Assembly (NCBI RefSeq): GCF_004791025.1
Contig: NZ_SRUO01000010.1
Coordinates: 161,498 to 225,497 of the forward strand
Reading direction: 5' to 3'
Length of the DNA: 64,000 nt
From: Mesorhizobium sp. M4B.F.Ca.ET.203.01.1.1
GTDB taxonomy: Bacteria > Pseudomonadota > Alphaproteobacteria > Rhizobiales > Rhizobiaceae
The position numbers and the translations under genes are program-made. This document shows positions 1 through 7,915 of the stretch, piece after piece; the stretch's first letter is position 1; the number at the start of each line of letters is the position of its first letter. Below the pieces are notes generated by a model, which made no database searches, was not told the origin of the DNA, and worked only from the letters and a program-made list of their open reading frames with translations.

Positions 1-135
1 AAAAAGCGTAGCTATTCTACTGTCTTTGCTGAATGTTCTTCAGTCGTCTCTAATAGGGGTTCGTACTGATCTTAACGGCTGAGTTACCATAGTTGTTTAC
101 GGTCCATCCTAGACTCAAAGTTCGGAGCAGGATGC

Positions 136-2310
136 ATGTCCGTTCAGTCCGCGGCCGCAGACGTCGATGTCGATCTCAGGCAGCTCTTCGCCAGTCTGGC
201 GAGGAACTGGCTGCGCATCCTGGTCGTTGCGCTCGCCGTCACCGGTCTGGCCTTCGCTTTCGCCTGGCTCGCCACGCCGCACTATAAGGCTGAGACGAAG
301 CTGCTGATCGAAACCCGCGAATCGGTCTTCACCCGGCCTGACGGCACCAGCAACGACAGCGAGAAGCCGATTCTCGATGAGCAGGGCGTGGCCAGCCAGG
401 TCGAGGTCATCGCCTCGACAGACATCCTCAAGCAGGTGGCCGCCAAGCTCAACCTGTCGCGGCTGCCCGAGTTCGACGAGGCGGCCAAGATGTCGGCGCT
501 CAGACGGCTGTTGGTCATCGTCGGGCTGAAAAGCGACCCCAACGAAATCCCGCCGGAAGAGCGCGTGCTGAAGAAGATGCGCGAGAAGCTCAACGTGTAC
601 AGCGTTGAAAAATCTCGCGTTATCGTCATCGAGTTTTCTTCTGAGGATCCTCGGCTCGCCGCCGACATTCCGAACGCCATCGCCGACACCTACATTTCCG
701 TCCAGGGCAACGCCAAGCTGGAATCGAACGCCGCCGCCACCGACTGGCTGGCGCCTGAGATCGCCGACCTGTCGAAGCGGGTCAAGGATGCCGAGGCCAA
801 GGTCGCCGACTTCCGCGCCCAATCGGATCTGCTGATGGGCGGCAACAATGCGGTGCTGGCCACCCAGCAGCTTTCCGAACTGTCCACCGAACTGTCGCGG
901 GTGCGCGCCAATCGCGCCGCCGCCGAGGCGACCGCCGACAGCGTGCGCAAGGCGCTGCAAAGCGGCGGTTCGCTGGACGCGGTGCCGGAAGTGCTGAACT
1001 CCGACCTGATCCAGCGCCTGCGCGAGCGGCAGGTCGAGCTTCGGGCCAACATCGCCGACCTCTCCACCACCTTGCTCGACAATCATCCCCGCATCCGCGC
1101 CCTGAAATCGCAGCTTGCCGATCTCGACGGCCAGATTCGCAACGAGGCGCAAAAGATCATGAAGGGCCTGGCGACTCAGGCGCAGACGGCCCAGGCGCGC
1201 GAGAACCAGCTCCTCGGCGACGTCAACACGCTGAAGGCCGCATCGGCGCGCGCCGGCGAGCAGCAGGTCGAGCTCGACGCGCTGCAGCGCGACGCCAACG
1301 CCCAGCGCCAGCTGCTCGAATCCTACATGACCCGCTATCGCGAGGCGTCCTCGCGCAGCGACCGTAACTATCTGCCGGTCGATGCGCGCATCTTCTCGCG
1401 CGCCGTGACGCCGTCGGAGCCGTATTTCCCGAAGATCGTGCCGATCGTCGGCGCCGCCTTCGTCGCCTCGCTGCTTCTGATGGCGATCGCGACGCTTCTT
1501 GGGGAATTGTTCTCGGGCCGCGCCATGCGCCCGGCCGCCGGCGCCCGCTTCGGGCGAATCGAGCAGGTCGAGATGCCGGTTGCCCGCGTCGAGCCGGCAC
1601 TTGTCGATGCCGGGCTGGCCAGGGATCGCCTGGCTGATCGAGAGGTTCAGCCGGAGGCCGCCACCGCAGCGGACGCACTGGACGAAAGCGCCGCGCCGAA
1701 ACCCTCGGCGCTGGGCGAGATCGACATCGAGAAGGCGGCGGAGAAGCTGATCGCCTCGGGTGCCGCGCGGGCCATATTCGTGTCGCCGGAAGGCGACGAG
1801 GCCGCCGCTTCGGCCGTGCTGGTGGCGCGCGAGGTCTCGGACGCCGGCCTGCGCGTGCTGCTGCTCGACCTCACCGCTTCGGGCGCCGCCTCGCGACCAA
1901 TGCTGGACAGCGCGCTTTTCCCGGGGATCACCGATCTGCTTGCCTCCGAGGCGCAGTTCAGCGACGTCATCCACGCCGATCTCTACTCGGACTGCCACGT
2001 GATCCCGGTCGGCACCGCCGATCCTGCCCGCGCCATGCGCGCCGCCGACCGGCTGCCGATCATCATGCAGTCGCTGACCACCGCCTACGACCTTGTCGTG
2101 GTCGAATGCGGCCCGGCCGACGCGCAAGGCATCAGCCGGCTGGCGGGCGAGGCGACAGAGGTCTTCCTCTCGATGCTGGAGGCGGACGACGAGGTGACAC
2201 AGGCCGCGGTCAAGCTGATCGAGAACGGCTATCCCGAGCTTACCTTGGTGACGCCGCTCGGCCACGAGTCGCCGGGAACGCCGGTCCCGGGACGGCGCAC
2301 GGCGGCATAA
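136..2310 (+). CDS. Wzz/ExoP-like exopolysaccharide chain-length protein with a degenerate BY-kinase domain
   Basis: The 724-residue product has the layout of rhizobial ExoP/Wzc proteins, which control polymerisation and export of exopolysaccharide at the inner membrane. A first membrane helix lies at about residues 25-46, followed by a Wzz-type periplasmic region with long heptad-rich stretches (about 205-415). A second helix sits at about 434-457, and a cytoplasmic ATPase-like domain runs from about 535 to the end. The position of the Walker A loop (about 547-555, FVSPEGDEA) has no GK[ST], and no tyrosine cluster ends the protein, so tyrosine autokinase activity is unlikely. The ATG at 136 is chosen over an out-of-frame ATG at 132. 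The upstream 135 bases are AT-rich and probably hold the promoter. A polysaccharide role is supported by the GNAT/CelD and deacetylase genes that follow. Confidence 0.85.
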   Translation: MSVQSAAADVDVDLRQLFASLARNWLRILVVALAVTGLAFAFAWLATPHYKAETKLLIETRESVFTRPDGTSNDSEKPILDEQGVASQVEVIASTDILKQVAAKLNLSRLPEFDEAAKMSALRRLLVIVGLKSDPNEIPPEERVLKKMREKLNVYSVEKSRVIVIEFSSEDPRLAADIPNAIADTYISVQGNAKLESNAAATDWLAPEIADLSKRVKDAEAKVADFRAQSDLLMGGNNAVLATQQLSELSTELSRVRANRAAAEATADSVRKALQSGGSLDAVPEVLNSDLIQRLRERQVELRANIADLSTTLLDNHPRIRALKSQLADLDGQIRNEAQKIMKGLATQAQTAQARENQLLGDVNTLKAASARAGEQQVELDALQRDANAQRQLLESYMTRYREASSRSDRNYLPVDARIFSRAVTPSEPYFPKIVPIVGAAFVASLLLMAIATLLGELFSGRAMRPAAGARFGRIEQVEMPVARVEPALVDAGLARDRLADREVQPEAATAADALDESAAPKPSALGEIDIEKAAEKLIASGAARAIFVSPEGDEAAASAVLVAREVSDAGLRVLLLDLTASGAASRPMLDSALFPGITDLLASEAQFSDVIHADLYSDCHVIPVGTADPARAMRAADRLPIIMQSLTTAYDLVVVECGPADAQGISRLAGEATEVFLSMLEADDEVTQAAVKLIENGYPELTLVTPLGHESPGTPVPGRRTAA

Positions 2311-2373
2311 GACAGGGATCTGCTCCGGCCGCCCGCCGGCGCAGAGCTCCACGATCCCAGCGCTTCTATATGG

Positions 2374-3600
2374 CTAGCTGTCGTCCTCGCTCGCAGGGGC
2401 CGCCTGTCCGGCGGCCTTGCGGCGCAGCATCTTGGTCAGCTTCCAGATGAGCGGGCTGTTCTTGATGAAGGCCTTTATCCGTGCGCCCTGCCGCATCGCC
2501 AGCGCCAGCGCGCGGCCTTTCAGCGTCAACGGCGCCATCACCTCGAAATGCTGCGTCTCGACATCGCACCAGAGCCGCTTATAGGGCTCGTCGCCGACCG
2601 AGAAGTCATAGACGGCGAAGCCCGTTTCGCAGGCTTCCTGGATGTTGTCGAAGAACAGGAAGTCGCCGGGGCTGGTGAAGGCGAGATCATCCTCGGCGAT
2701 CGCCCCGAACTCGCAGATCAGGCGCTTGCCCGACAGGCTCGATCCGGTGACGGCGCGCAACTTGCCGGCGACCTCAAGCCCGTGCAGCACGAAGGATGGT
2801 TTTGTTTCGGCCAGCGCTTCGCTGAACAAGGCGCGAAAGAAGGCACGAACTTCCGGCTCGCCGAAGACATTGGCGATGCCCATCTTGCGGAAGCGGACCT
2901 CCTTCATTTCGAGGAAGGCATCGAGCAGCCTGTCCACATCCTCGCGCGTGCGCGCCTCGATGCGGCGGAAGACACCGACCGCCTCGAATTTGCGCGTCTG
3001 CGAACGGTGCTTCTTGCGCTTGCGCTTGCCGCTGGCGCGCGCCAGCAAGGCGTCGAAGCCGCCGTCGAGATCGACGCCGAGCGATAGATTCGGGCTCGGA
3101 AAATGGGGCAGGGCGGCGAGCGGATTGGCGGCGCCGTCAAGGTCGGGCAGCAGCCGCTCCAGCGAGATCAGGTCGATGTCGGGCCGTGCCCTGGCGATGC
3201 CCGCCAGCATCGAACGCATCGCCGCGGCGTTGGCCATTGGCAGCCAGCCCGGTGCGACGGCGGCGAAATTGCCGTTGGCATGGCGGCCGCCCATGAAGCG
3301 GGCGACGCGGAATGGTCCACGACGAACGACTTCAAGGGCCAGCGCAAGCACCGGCTCGTCTTCCATATGGAGTGCCGCGACGACAATGTCGGGATGAACC
3401 GCTCGCGCCCAGTTGCGGATCCAGCCGTCACTTTGCGCCGGCGCAAACAGCGCAGAACCGCAGAATCCCGCATAAGTTGCAAGCGCCGCAGCGTCGCCGA
3501 CGGTAACCGACAGGCCGGCCTGACCGACCGGCGAGGTGCGTGGCGACGTCTCGCTCGCGGCCAGCCGATTGCCGTCAAATGACGCGCTAGCGTCAACCAT
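2374..3600 (-). CDS. GNAT/CelD-like acyltransferase family protein
   Basis: This 408-residue protein resembles the FemAB/CelD (BcsL-like) acetyltransferase group found in polysaccharide clusters. A very basic stretch near residues 190-205 (SGKRKRKKHRSQTRKFE) is followed by a GNAT-like C-terminal half with the DFSVGDEPYKRLWCD signature typical of the family. No signal peptide or membrane segment is evident, so it is probably cytoplasmic. Its likely role is acylation of a polysaccharide precursor, but the substrate cannot be read from sequence. It lies convergent with the ExoP-like gene (63 bases between stops) and divergent from the deacetylase gene, with only about 90 bases between the two starts. 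Confidence 0.75.
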   Translation of the reverse strand: MVDASASFDGNRLAASETSPRTSPVGQAGLSVTVGDAAALATYAGFCGSALFAPAQSDGWIRNWARAVHPDIVVAALHMEDEPVLALALEVVRRGPFRVARFMGGRHANGNFAAVAPGWLPMANAAAMRSMLAGIARARPDIDLISLERLLPDLDGAANPLAALPHFPSPNLSLGVDLDGGFDALLARASGKRKRKKHRSQTRKFEAVGVFRRIEARTREDVDRLLDAFLEMKEVRFRKMGIANVFGEPEVRAFFRALFSEALAETKPSFVLHGLEVAGKLRAVTGSSLSGKRLICEFGAIAEDDLAFTSPGDFLFFDNIQEACETGFAVYDFSVGDEPYKRLWCDVETQHFEVMAPLTLKGRALALAMRQGARIKAFIKNSPLIWKLTKMLRRKAAGQAAPASEDDS

Positions 3601-3691
3601 ACCTCAATCCTTAAGGCGTATTGGTCCCAGTCAGGGGGTACGCGTGGGCGCGTTCCGTGCTTGGATGAGCCTAGGCGCAAAAGGTGAAGGA

Positions 3692-4750
3692 ATGATCGAC
3701 GGGGGCGAGGCAATCCGGAAACTGGCGCTGAACCTCGCCCGCTACACCGGCCTTGCGCCACTGGCGAAGCCGTTTGTCGGCGGCATCGGCGCCATTCTGA
3801 TGCTGCACCGGGTCACCGCGACGCCGGAGAAGCCGAACGGCGTCAACCGTCACCTGAACATTGCGCCCGGCTTCCTCGATGCCCTCATCGCCGACATGAA
3901 GGCCGAAGGCTACGCCTTCGTTTCGCTGGACGAGGCGATCGAACGCGTCGCGTGCGGCGGCAAGGGCGGCCAGTTCGCCACCATCACCGCCGACGACGCC
4001 TATCGCGACAACATGACCGAAGCGTTGCCGGTGCTGGAAAAGCACGGCGCACCCATCACCATCTATGTCGCGCCCGGCCTGATCGACGGCGCCGCCGACC
4101 TCTGGTGGGACGTGATCGAGGATATCGTCAACGCGCGCGACCGGCTGACGCTGCCGACCCCCAACGGCTCGGTGACGATCGATTGCTCGACCCGCGGCAA
4201 GAAACTCCAGGCCAACGCTCGCCTGCATGGCTGGCTGACGGTGGAGGTGCGCGAGGAAGACCAGCGAGCGACGCTGCGCGAATTTGCGCGCGTGAACGGC
4301 ATCGATCTGGCGACAAAGCGCCCGAGCACGCTGATGAGCTGGGACGAGATCCGGGCCATGTCCGGGCACGGGCTGGTGACGATCGGCGCTCACACCGTCA
4401 ACCATCTCAACCTGAAACGGCTTTCGGAGGCCGACGCGCGGCATGAGATCGGCGATGTCCGGCGCATATTGCTGGAAAAGCTCGGCCAGGAGCCGCGCCA
4501 TCTTGCCTATCCCTATGGCTATGCCAGCGCCGTCGGCTGCCGCGAAGTGGGCTTTGCCCGCGATGCCGGCTACGTCTCGGCGGTGACGACGCGCCATGGC
4601 GTGCTGCGCGCCGAGCATGCCGGCTTCCTGCATGCCTTGCCGCGCATCTCGGTCAATGGCCGCTACCAGAGCGTCGCCCATATCCGCACAATGCTGTCGG
4701 GCGTGACGACGCCGCTCGCCAATGCCGGCAAAATGGTGGTGACGATCTAG
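3692..4750 (+). CDS. Polysaccharide deacetylase (NodB-homology, carbohydrate esterase 4)
   Basis: A 352-residue protein with a NodB-like fold. The first motif reads TADDAYRDN near residues 98-106, keeping the two aspartates of the usual TFDDG although F and G are replaced. The metal motif HTVNH (about 234-238) fits HxxxH, and AYPYG follows further on. Such enzymes remove N- or O-acetyl groups from polysaccharides or peptidoglycan. No signal peptide is visible, so it may act on a cytoplasmic or lipid-linked intermediate. In-frame starts at 3536 and 3665 exist. I chose 3692 because GAAGG lies just before it and the upstream extension is low-complexity and overlaps the divergent gene. The stop codon overlaps the left end of a palindromic repeat. 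Confidence 0.85.
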   Translation: MIDGGEAIRKLALNLARYTGLAPLAKPFVGGIGAILMLHRVTATPEKPNGVNRHLNIAPGFLDALIADMKAEGYAFVSLDEAIERVACGGKGGQFATITADDAYRDNMTEALPVLEKHGAPITIYVAPGLIDGAADLWWDVIEDIVNARDRLTLPTPNGSVTIDCSTRGKKLQANARLHGWLTVEVREEDQRATLREFARVNGIDLATKRPSTLMSWDEIRAMSGHGLVTIGAHTVNHLNLKRLSEADARHEIGDVRRILLEKLGQEPRHLAYPYGYASAVGCREVGFARDAGYVSAVTTRHGVLRAEHAGFLHALPRISVNGRYQSVAHIRTMLSGVTTPLANAGKMVVTI

Positions 4751-4890
4751 GTCTGTTGATATTCAGGTGAGGCCAGCCTGCAAACGGCGCTTTCCTGCGC
4801 TTCCTGTGCTCACGTACTCTAAGTACGCTCCGCTCCGGTTCTCGGAAATCACCGTTTTCGACTCGGCCTGACCTGAATCTCAACAGACCT
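4749..4890. repeat. 142-bp imperfect palindromic repeat element (RIME/MITE-like)
   Basis: The two ends are inverted copies: AGGTCTGTTGATATTCAGG at the left and its near-perfect complement at 4872-4890. Similarity continues inward for much of the length, with a small internal palindrome CGTACTCTAAGTACG near 4814. The element overlaps the last two bases of the deacetylase stop codon. It has no coding capacity. It resembles the intergenic palindromic elements of rhizobial genomes; family membership is inference from memory and there is no second copy in this window. Confidence 0.7.
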
Positions 4891-4916
4891 TGGCTGCCGC
4901 CGGTCGATCCTGCGGA

Positions 4917-5315
4917 TTATTTCCTGGCCTTGGACTTGTTCAGGCTCACAGCCGCGCGAACCAGCGCCTTCAGAGCCTCGGCGTTTATCGCATCGCCCTC
5001 GTGGAAATCGATGGCGCGCCTGGTGTTGCCCTCCAAGCTGGAGTTGAAGAGACCGGAGGGATCCTCCAAGGAAGCCCCCTTGGCGAAGGTCAGCTTGACC
5101 ACGGCCTTGTAGGTCTCGCCCGTGCAGATCATGCCGGCGTCCTCCCAAACGGGAACGCCTCTCCATTTCCACTCCTCGACGACGTCGGGATCGGCCTCCT
5201 TGATCAGGCCGCGGAGCTGGCTGAGCATCCAGCCCCTCCAGTCGCCCAACTCCTCGATCCTGGCGTCTATCAGCTGCGAAGGAGACTTGCTTTCCGGCGA
5301 TGCGCTATTGTTCAT
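4917..5315 (-). CDS. DUF1801-domain protein (YdhG-like), copy 1
   Basis: A 132-residue cytoplasmic protein of the DUF1801 family. The family signature is visible in EEWKWRGVPVWEDAGMICTGETYKAVVKLTF at about residues 46-76, with the GASLEDPSGLFN segment after it. The function of the family is not established. It is the last gene of a leftward run (ArsR, SRPBCC, VOC, small membrane protein, two DUF1801 proteins) often seen as a unit in soil bacteria. A gap of 53 bases separates it from the second DUF1801 gene. It is only distantly similar to that neighbour, so this is not a recent duplication. Confidence 0.8.
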   Translation of the reverse strand: MNNSASPESKSPSQLIDARIEELGDWRGWMLSQLRGLIKEADPDVVEEWKWRGVPVWEDAGMICTGETYKAVVKLTFAKGASLEDPSGLFNSSLEGNTRRAIDFHEGDAINAEALKALVRAAVSLNKSKARK

Positions 5316-5368
5316 GGTTGGCTGTCACTCCCTTCGTGTTGTTGTTGCGCCACGTAGCCGTCGTCCGG

Positions 5369-5815
5369 TCACATCCGTTCGCCGGGCAATCGGCTGGCCT
5401 GCTTCACCCATTCGGCGACCTGGGCTTCATCGACCTGATCGTCCTCGCGAATGTCGAGGTAGCGCGTTTCCTTGGTCCTGGACTCGCCTGGAGGCAGCGG
5501 GCTGAGCGACGTGCCGCGGAAGAAGGCGACCTTGACGTATTTCGCGAAGCAATGAACGCCGAGGAACCAACCTTGGCCCTCGACCCCGTAAAGCGGCGAG
5601 TTCCATTTGACCGCCTTCTCGACGCCGGGGACGGCGCGCGCGATGAGCGCATCGAGACGGCGGCCGACATCGCGCTTCCACCCCGGCATGGCGGCAATAT
5701 AGGCCTGCACCGGGGCGTCGCCATAGCCCTTGGCGATCTGCGGGTTGCCGCCTGAAAGCAGGACCGGCTCTGTGCCGGCCCGCTTGGCGTTCGATTGTCC
5801 ACGCGTCTTCGCCAT
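5369..5815 (-). CDS. DUF1801-domain protein, copy 2
   Basis: A 148-residue DUF1801 protein. The core is AVKWNSPLYGVEGQGWF (about 68-84) followed by KYVKVAFFRGTSLSPLPPG. Compared with copy 1 it has a longer N-terminus and the ESRTKETRYLDIRE segment characteristic of a different DUF1801 subgroup. No membrane segment or signal is present. It follows the small membrane protein gene by only 6 bases, so co-transcription is likely. The biochemical function is unknown. Confidence 0.82.
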   Translation of the reverse strand: MAKTRGQSNAKRAGTEPVLLSGGNPQIAKGYGDAPVQAYIAAMPGWKRDVGRRLDALIARAVPGVEKAVKWNSPLYGVEGQGWFLGVHCFAKYVKVAFFRGTSLSPLPPGESRTKETRYLDIREDDQVDEAQVAEWVKQASRLPGERM

Positions 5816-5821
5816 CCGTCC

Positions 5822-6043
5822 CTATCCGCCCACGCGCTGCTCGCTACGCGACTTGCCGGTGTAGGGCAGCACGAACATATAGAGGCCGGAAAACAGCAGC
5901 AGGAAGAGCGGCAAGAGCGGCGAGTATACCACCCAGGCGGGCGGCTCCCCCAATGCCATGGCGACGAAGTTGGCGATGACGGTCACCGTAAAGACGATCG
6001 ACAGCCAACGGTGAATTTGCCGAATCCACTGGCTAAAGTTCAA
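5822..6043 (-). CDS. Small two-helix inner-membrane protein
   Basis: A 73-residue protein with two predicted membrane helices, at about residues 12-32 and 40-60, joined by GEPPAWVVYSP. The N-terminal IRQIHRWLS and the overall pattern resemble a fragment of PepSY-type or cytochrome-b-like membrane proteins, but the match is weak and I do not assign a function. It sits between the VOC gene (37 bases upstream) and the second DUF1801 gene (6 bases downstream) in the leftward operon. Confidence 0.65.
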   Translation of the reverse strand: MNFSQWIRQIHRWLSIVFTVTVIANFVAMALGEPPAWVVYSPLLPLFLLLFSGLYMFVLPYTGKSRSEQRVGG

Positions 6044-6080
6044 TACGACCTCCTCTGAGAAATGAGCGGAAAAGCCCGCG

Positions 6081-6473
6081 CTACCAGCGCGCCAGCTGGG
6101 TGATCTGGACCAGGTTGCCGCAGCTGTCGTTCACTTGCGCAATGGTCGAGCCGGTGACCGTGGTCGGCGCCATGGCGAAGGCGGCGCCTCGTGCCTTGAG
6201 GCGCTCGTGGTCGCTCTCGATATCGTCGGTGAAGAACATGACGGCGGGCTGGCCCTGCTTGAACATGGCCTGCTGGTAGGACTTGGCCGCGGGATTGTCG
6301 TTCAGCGCCAGCTGCAGCTCGGTGCCCTCCGGCTCGTCGGACGAGGCGACGGTCAGCCAGCGAAACGGCCCGTTGCTGAAATCGGCCTTCTTGGTGAAGC
6401 CGAGAACGTCGGTGTAGAAGGCGAGGGCCTTTTCCTGGTCGTCCACATACACTTTGGTCAGCTTGATCTTCAT
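6081..6473 (-). CDS. VOC-family (glyoxalase/bleomycin-resistance fold) protein
   Basis: A 130-residue single-domain VOC protein. It shows the two beta-alpha-beta repeats: KVYVDDQEKALAFYTDVLGF at the N-terminus and AVMFFTDDIESDHERLKARG in the second half, ending with DSCGNLVQITQL. Proteins of this type bind a small ligand or metal and act in detoxification or ring cleavage; the substrate is not evident. It follows the SRPBCC gene by 75 bases in the ArsR-led operon. Confidence 0.85.
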   Translation of the reverse strand: MKIKLTKVYVDDQEKALAFYTDVLGFTKKADFSNGPFRWLTVASSDEPEGTELQLALNDNPAAKSYQQAMFKQGQPAVMFFTDDIESDHERLKARGAAFAMAPTTVTGSTIAQVNDSCGNLVQITQLARW

Positions 6474-6548
6474 TCTGTTTCCTCCATTGGCATCGTGCGC
6501 GGCATAGCGCGTGGTGAACGTGGGCTTGACTTGAACTGCCGGTAGACT

Positions 6549-6959
6549 TCAGTCCATCCGCGCCAGCACCTGCTCCAGGGCTGCAAGGTACCTCGGCCAG
6601 CCGACGGTGGCGCCCCGGTAGTAGGGTTGCTGATCCGGCCGGAAGCCGGTCTGCTCCATGCGTAAATGGGTTCCCGTGCTCGTGGGGGTGAGCGTCCAGG
6701 TGACGACGCTCTCGAGATCCTTGGTGTCCCAACTGTAGGACAGCGTCTTGTTGGGCTCGACCGTTTGGACCTGGCAGTCGACGCCGCCCCAGTCCGCGCT
6801 GACACTGAAACGATGGTCCACGACCGGCTTGAAGTTGTTCTTCATCAGCCACTCCTCGATCAGATGCGGTTGCGTCAGCGCGCGCCAGATCTTTTCCGGC
6901 GGATAAGGTATCTCCCGCTCGACGACGACGGAGCGGGTTTCGGTTGCAGTATTGATCAT
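6549..6959 (-). CDS. SRPBCC/AHSA1-domain protein
   Basis: A 136-residue START/Bet v1-like fold protein (Activator of Hsp90 ATPase homologue 1-like), recognisable by VEREIPYPPEKIWRALTQP near the N-terminus and the central SYSWDTKDLESVVTWTL. It probably binds a hydrophobic ligand. The reading frame is open further upstream, but the ATG at 6959 is chosen because it overlaps the stop of the ArsR gene as ATGA, the usual sign of translational coupling. ArsR-SRPBCC pairs are very common in actinobacteria and rhizobia, where the regulator controls its own operon. Confidence 0.88.
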   Translation of the reverse strand: MINTATETRSVVVEREIPYPPEKIWRALTQPHLIEEWLMKNNFKPVVDHRFSVSADWGGVDCQVQTVEPNKTLSYSWDTKDLESVVTWTLTPTSTGTHLRMEQTGFRPDQQPYYRGATVGWPRYLAALEQVLARMD

Positions 6960-7279
6960 TGGTCCATTCTTTTGAGCAGATCCTCGAGGTCGTCGAACCG
7001 GCTCTCCCAGAAGCCGGCCATCTGGCGTGTCCAATCCATCAGGGGAGCAAGCGCGCCTAGCTGCGCGCTATAGTGGGTCTGCCGTCCCTCATGGCGGTCG
7101 CGCACCAGCCCTGCCTGCCTCAGGACGCCGAGATGCTTCGACACGGCTGGCTGCGACACCCCGGACTGGGCCGTAAGGGCGCCCACGGTCTGCTCTCCCT
7201 TTTGGCACAGTCGTTCGAAGATGGCGCGCCGGGTCGGATCGGCAAGTGTCCTGAACAGCGCGTCGTGGGCATTCGTCAT
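6956..7279 (-). CDS. ArsR-family winged-helix transcriptional regulator
   Basis: A 107-residue DNA-binding repressor. The HTH is visible in GALTAQSGVSQPAVSKHLGVL at about residues 34-54, followed by the wing GLVRDRHEGRQTHYSA. No metal-sensing cysteine pair (ELCVCDL-type) is present, so it is probably not a metal sensor. It belongs to the group paired with SRPBCC proteins. The start at 7279 gives the standard N-terminus DALFRTLADPTRRAIFERL. A strong promoter lies 32-60 bases upstream on the same strand, and autoregulation is likely. Confidence 0.9.
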   Translation of the reverse strand: MTNAHDALFRTLADPTRRAIFERLCQKGEQTVGALTAQSGVSQPAVSKHLGVLRQAGLVRDRHEGRQTHYSAQLGALAPLMDWTRQMAGFWESRFDDLEDLLKRMDQ

Positions 7280-7310
7280 GGGATCGATAACCCGGTGGCT
7301 ATTGATTGAC

Positions 7311-7339
7311 GTATAACCATTGAGATATGTGTGCGTCAA
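7311..7339 (-). promoter_or_regulatory. Predicted sigma-70 promoter of the ArsR operon
   Basis: On the minus strand a -35 TTGACG (7334-7339), a 17-base spacer and a -10 TTATAC (7311-7316) lie upstream of the arsR-type gene. The preceding C makes CTTGAC, the alphaproteobacterial preference. The distance to the start codon (about 30 bases) is suitable for a short leader. Confidence 0.55.
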
Positions 7340-7547
7340 GCGGGAAGGTGGAGCGGCGCGATGATCCTGGTCCTGGGAGTCGCAAGGAACGCTGGACTTC
7401 ATGCGCCGGTGCCGGCGCCGCGGTCAACTTCATGTCACCGTCGCGGATGGCCGGCCCGGAGCATCAACACTTGTGGAAGTAGCGAGATGTGTTCGGCGCG
7501 CGCAATCACATCACATTCCCGTTTGCGCCCTTTGCAGGCGCCGGACT

Positions 7548-7763
7548 TCAGCCTTTGGGCCGCGGTTCGATGATCAGCCACTTGATGATGCCCATCGCCG
7601 GCAGCACCCACAGCAGGCCGCTCAACAGGAAGAACAGGAGATGCACCAGCGGACTCGATTCCGACAGTTGGGCAACCGCCACGATCGACGCCACCAGCGC
7701 GTAGATGACGACCAGCGCAACCAGCAGCACGGTTCCGATCAGCTTTTTGAGGCGAATGGGCAT
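7548..7763 (-). CDS. DUF2842 small membrane protein
   Basis: A 71-residue protein with two hydrophobic helices (about 8-30 and 40-60) and a basic C-terminal tail. It fits DUF2842, whose gene is commonly found beside COX15 in alphaproteobacteria, as it is here in divergent orientation. A role with cytochrome oxidase or haem is only suggested by that neighbourhood. The start at 7763 gives MPIRLKKLIG, a typical positive-inside N-terminus. The 270 bases between it and the ArsR gene contain the ArsR promoter and nothing else I recognise. Confidence 0.8.
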   Translation of the reverse strand: MPIRLKKLIGTVLLVALVVIYALVASIVAVAQLSESSPLVHLLFFLLSGLLWVLPAMGIIKWLIIEPRPKG

Positions 7764-7915
7764 GTCGCGATCTCTTTGACGGCTATCGCTTAGGCCGATC
7801 GCAGGGTGCACGCAACCTGTCATTGGCGGCGCGACGGCGTGCCGCGCTGCCCGGCCTTGCCACCGGGGCTGCCTTGGTCCACCAATCCCGCGACCTCAAT
7901 TGCCGGAACACAACC

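Noticed and set aside
115..2352. A 745-codon open frame on the minus strand opposite the ExoP-like gene
   Set aside because: No recognisable domain; the plus-strand frame has clear Wzz/ExoP features.
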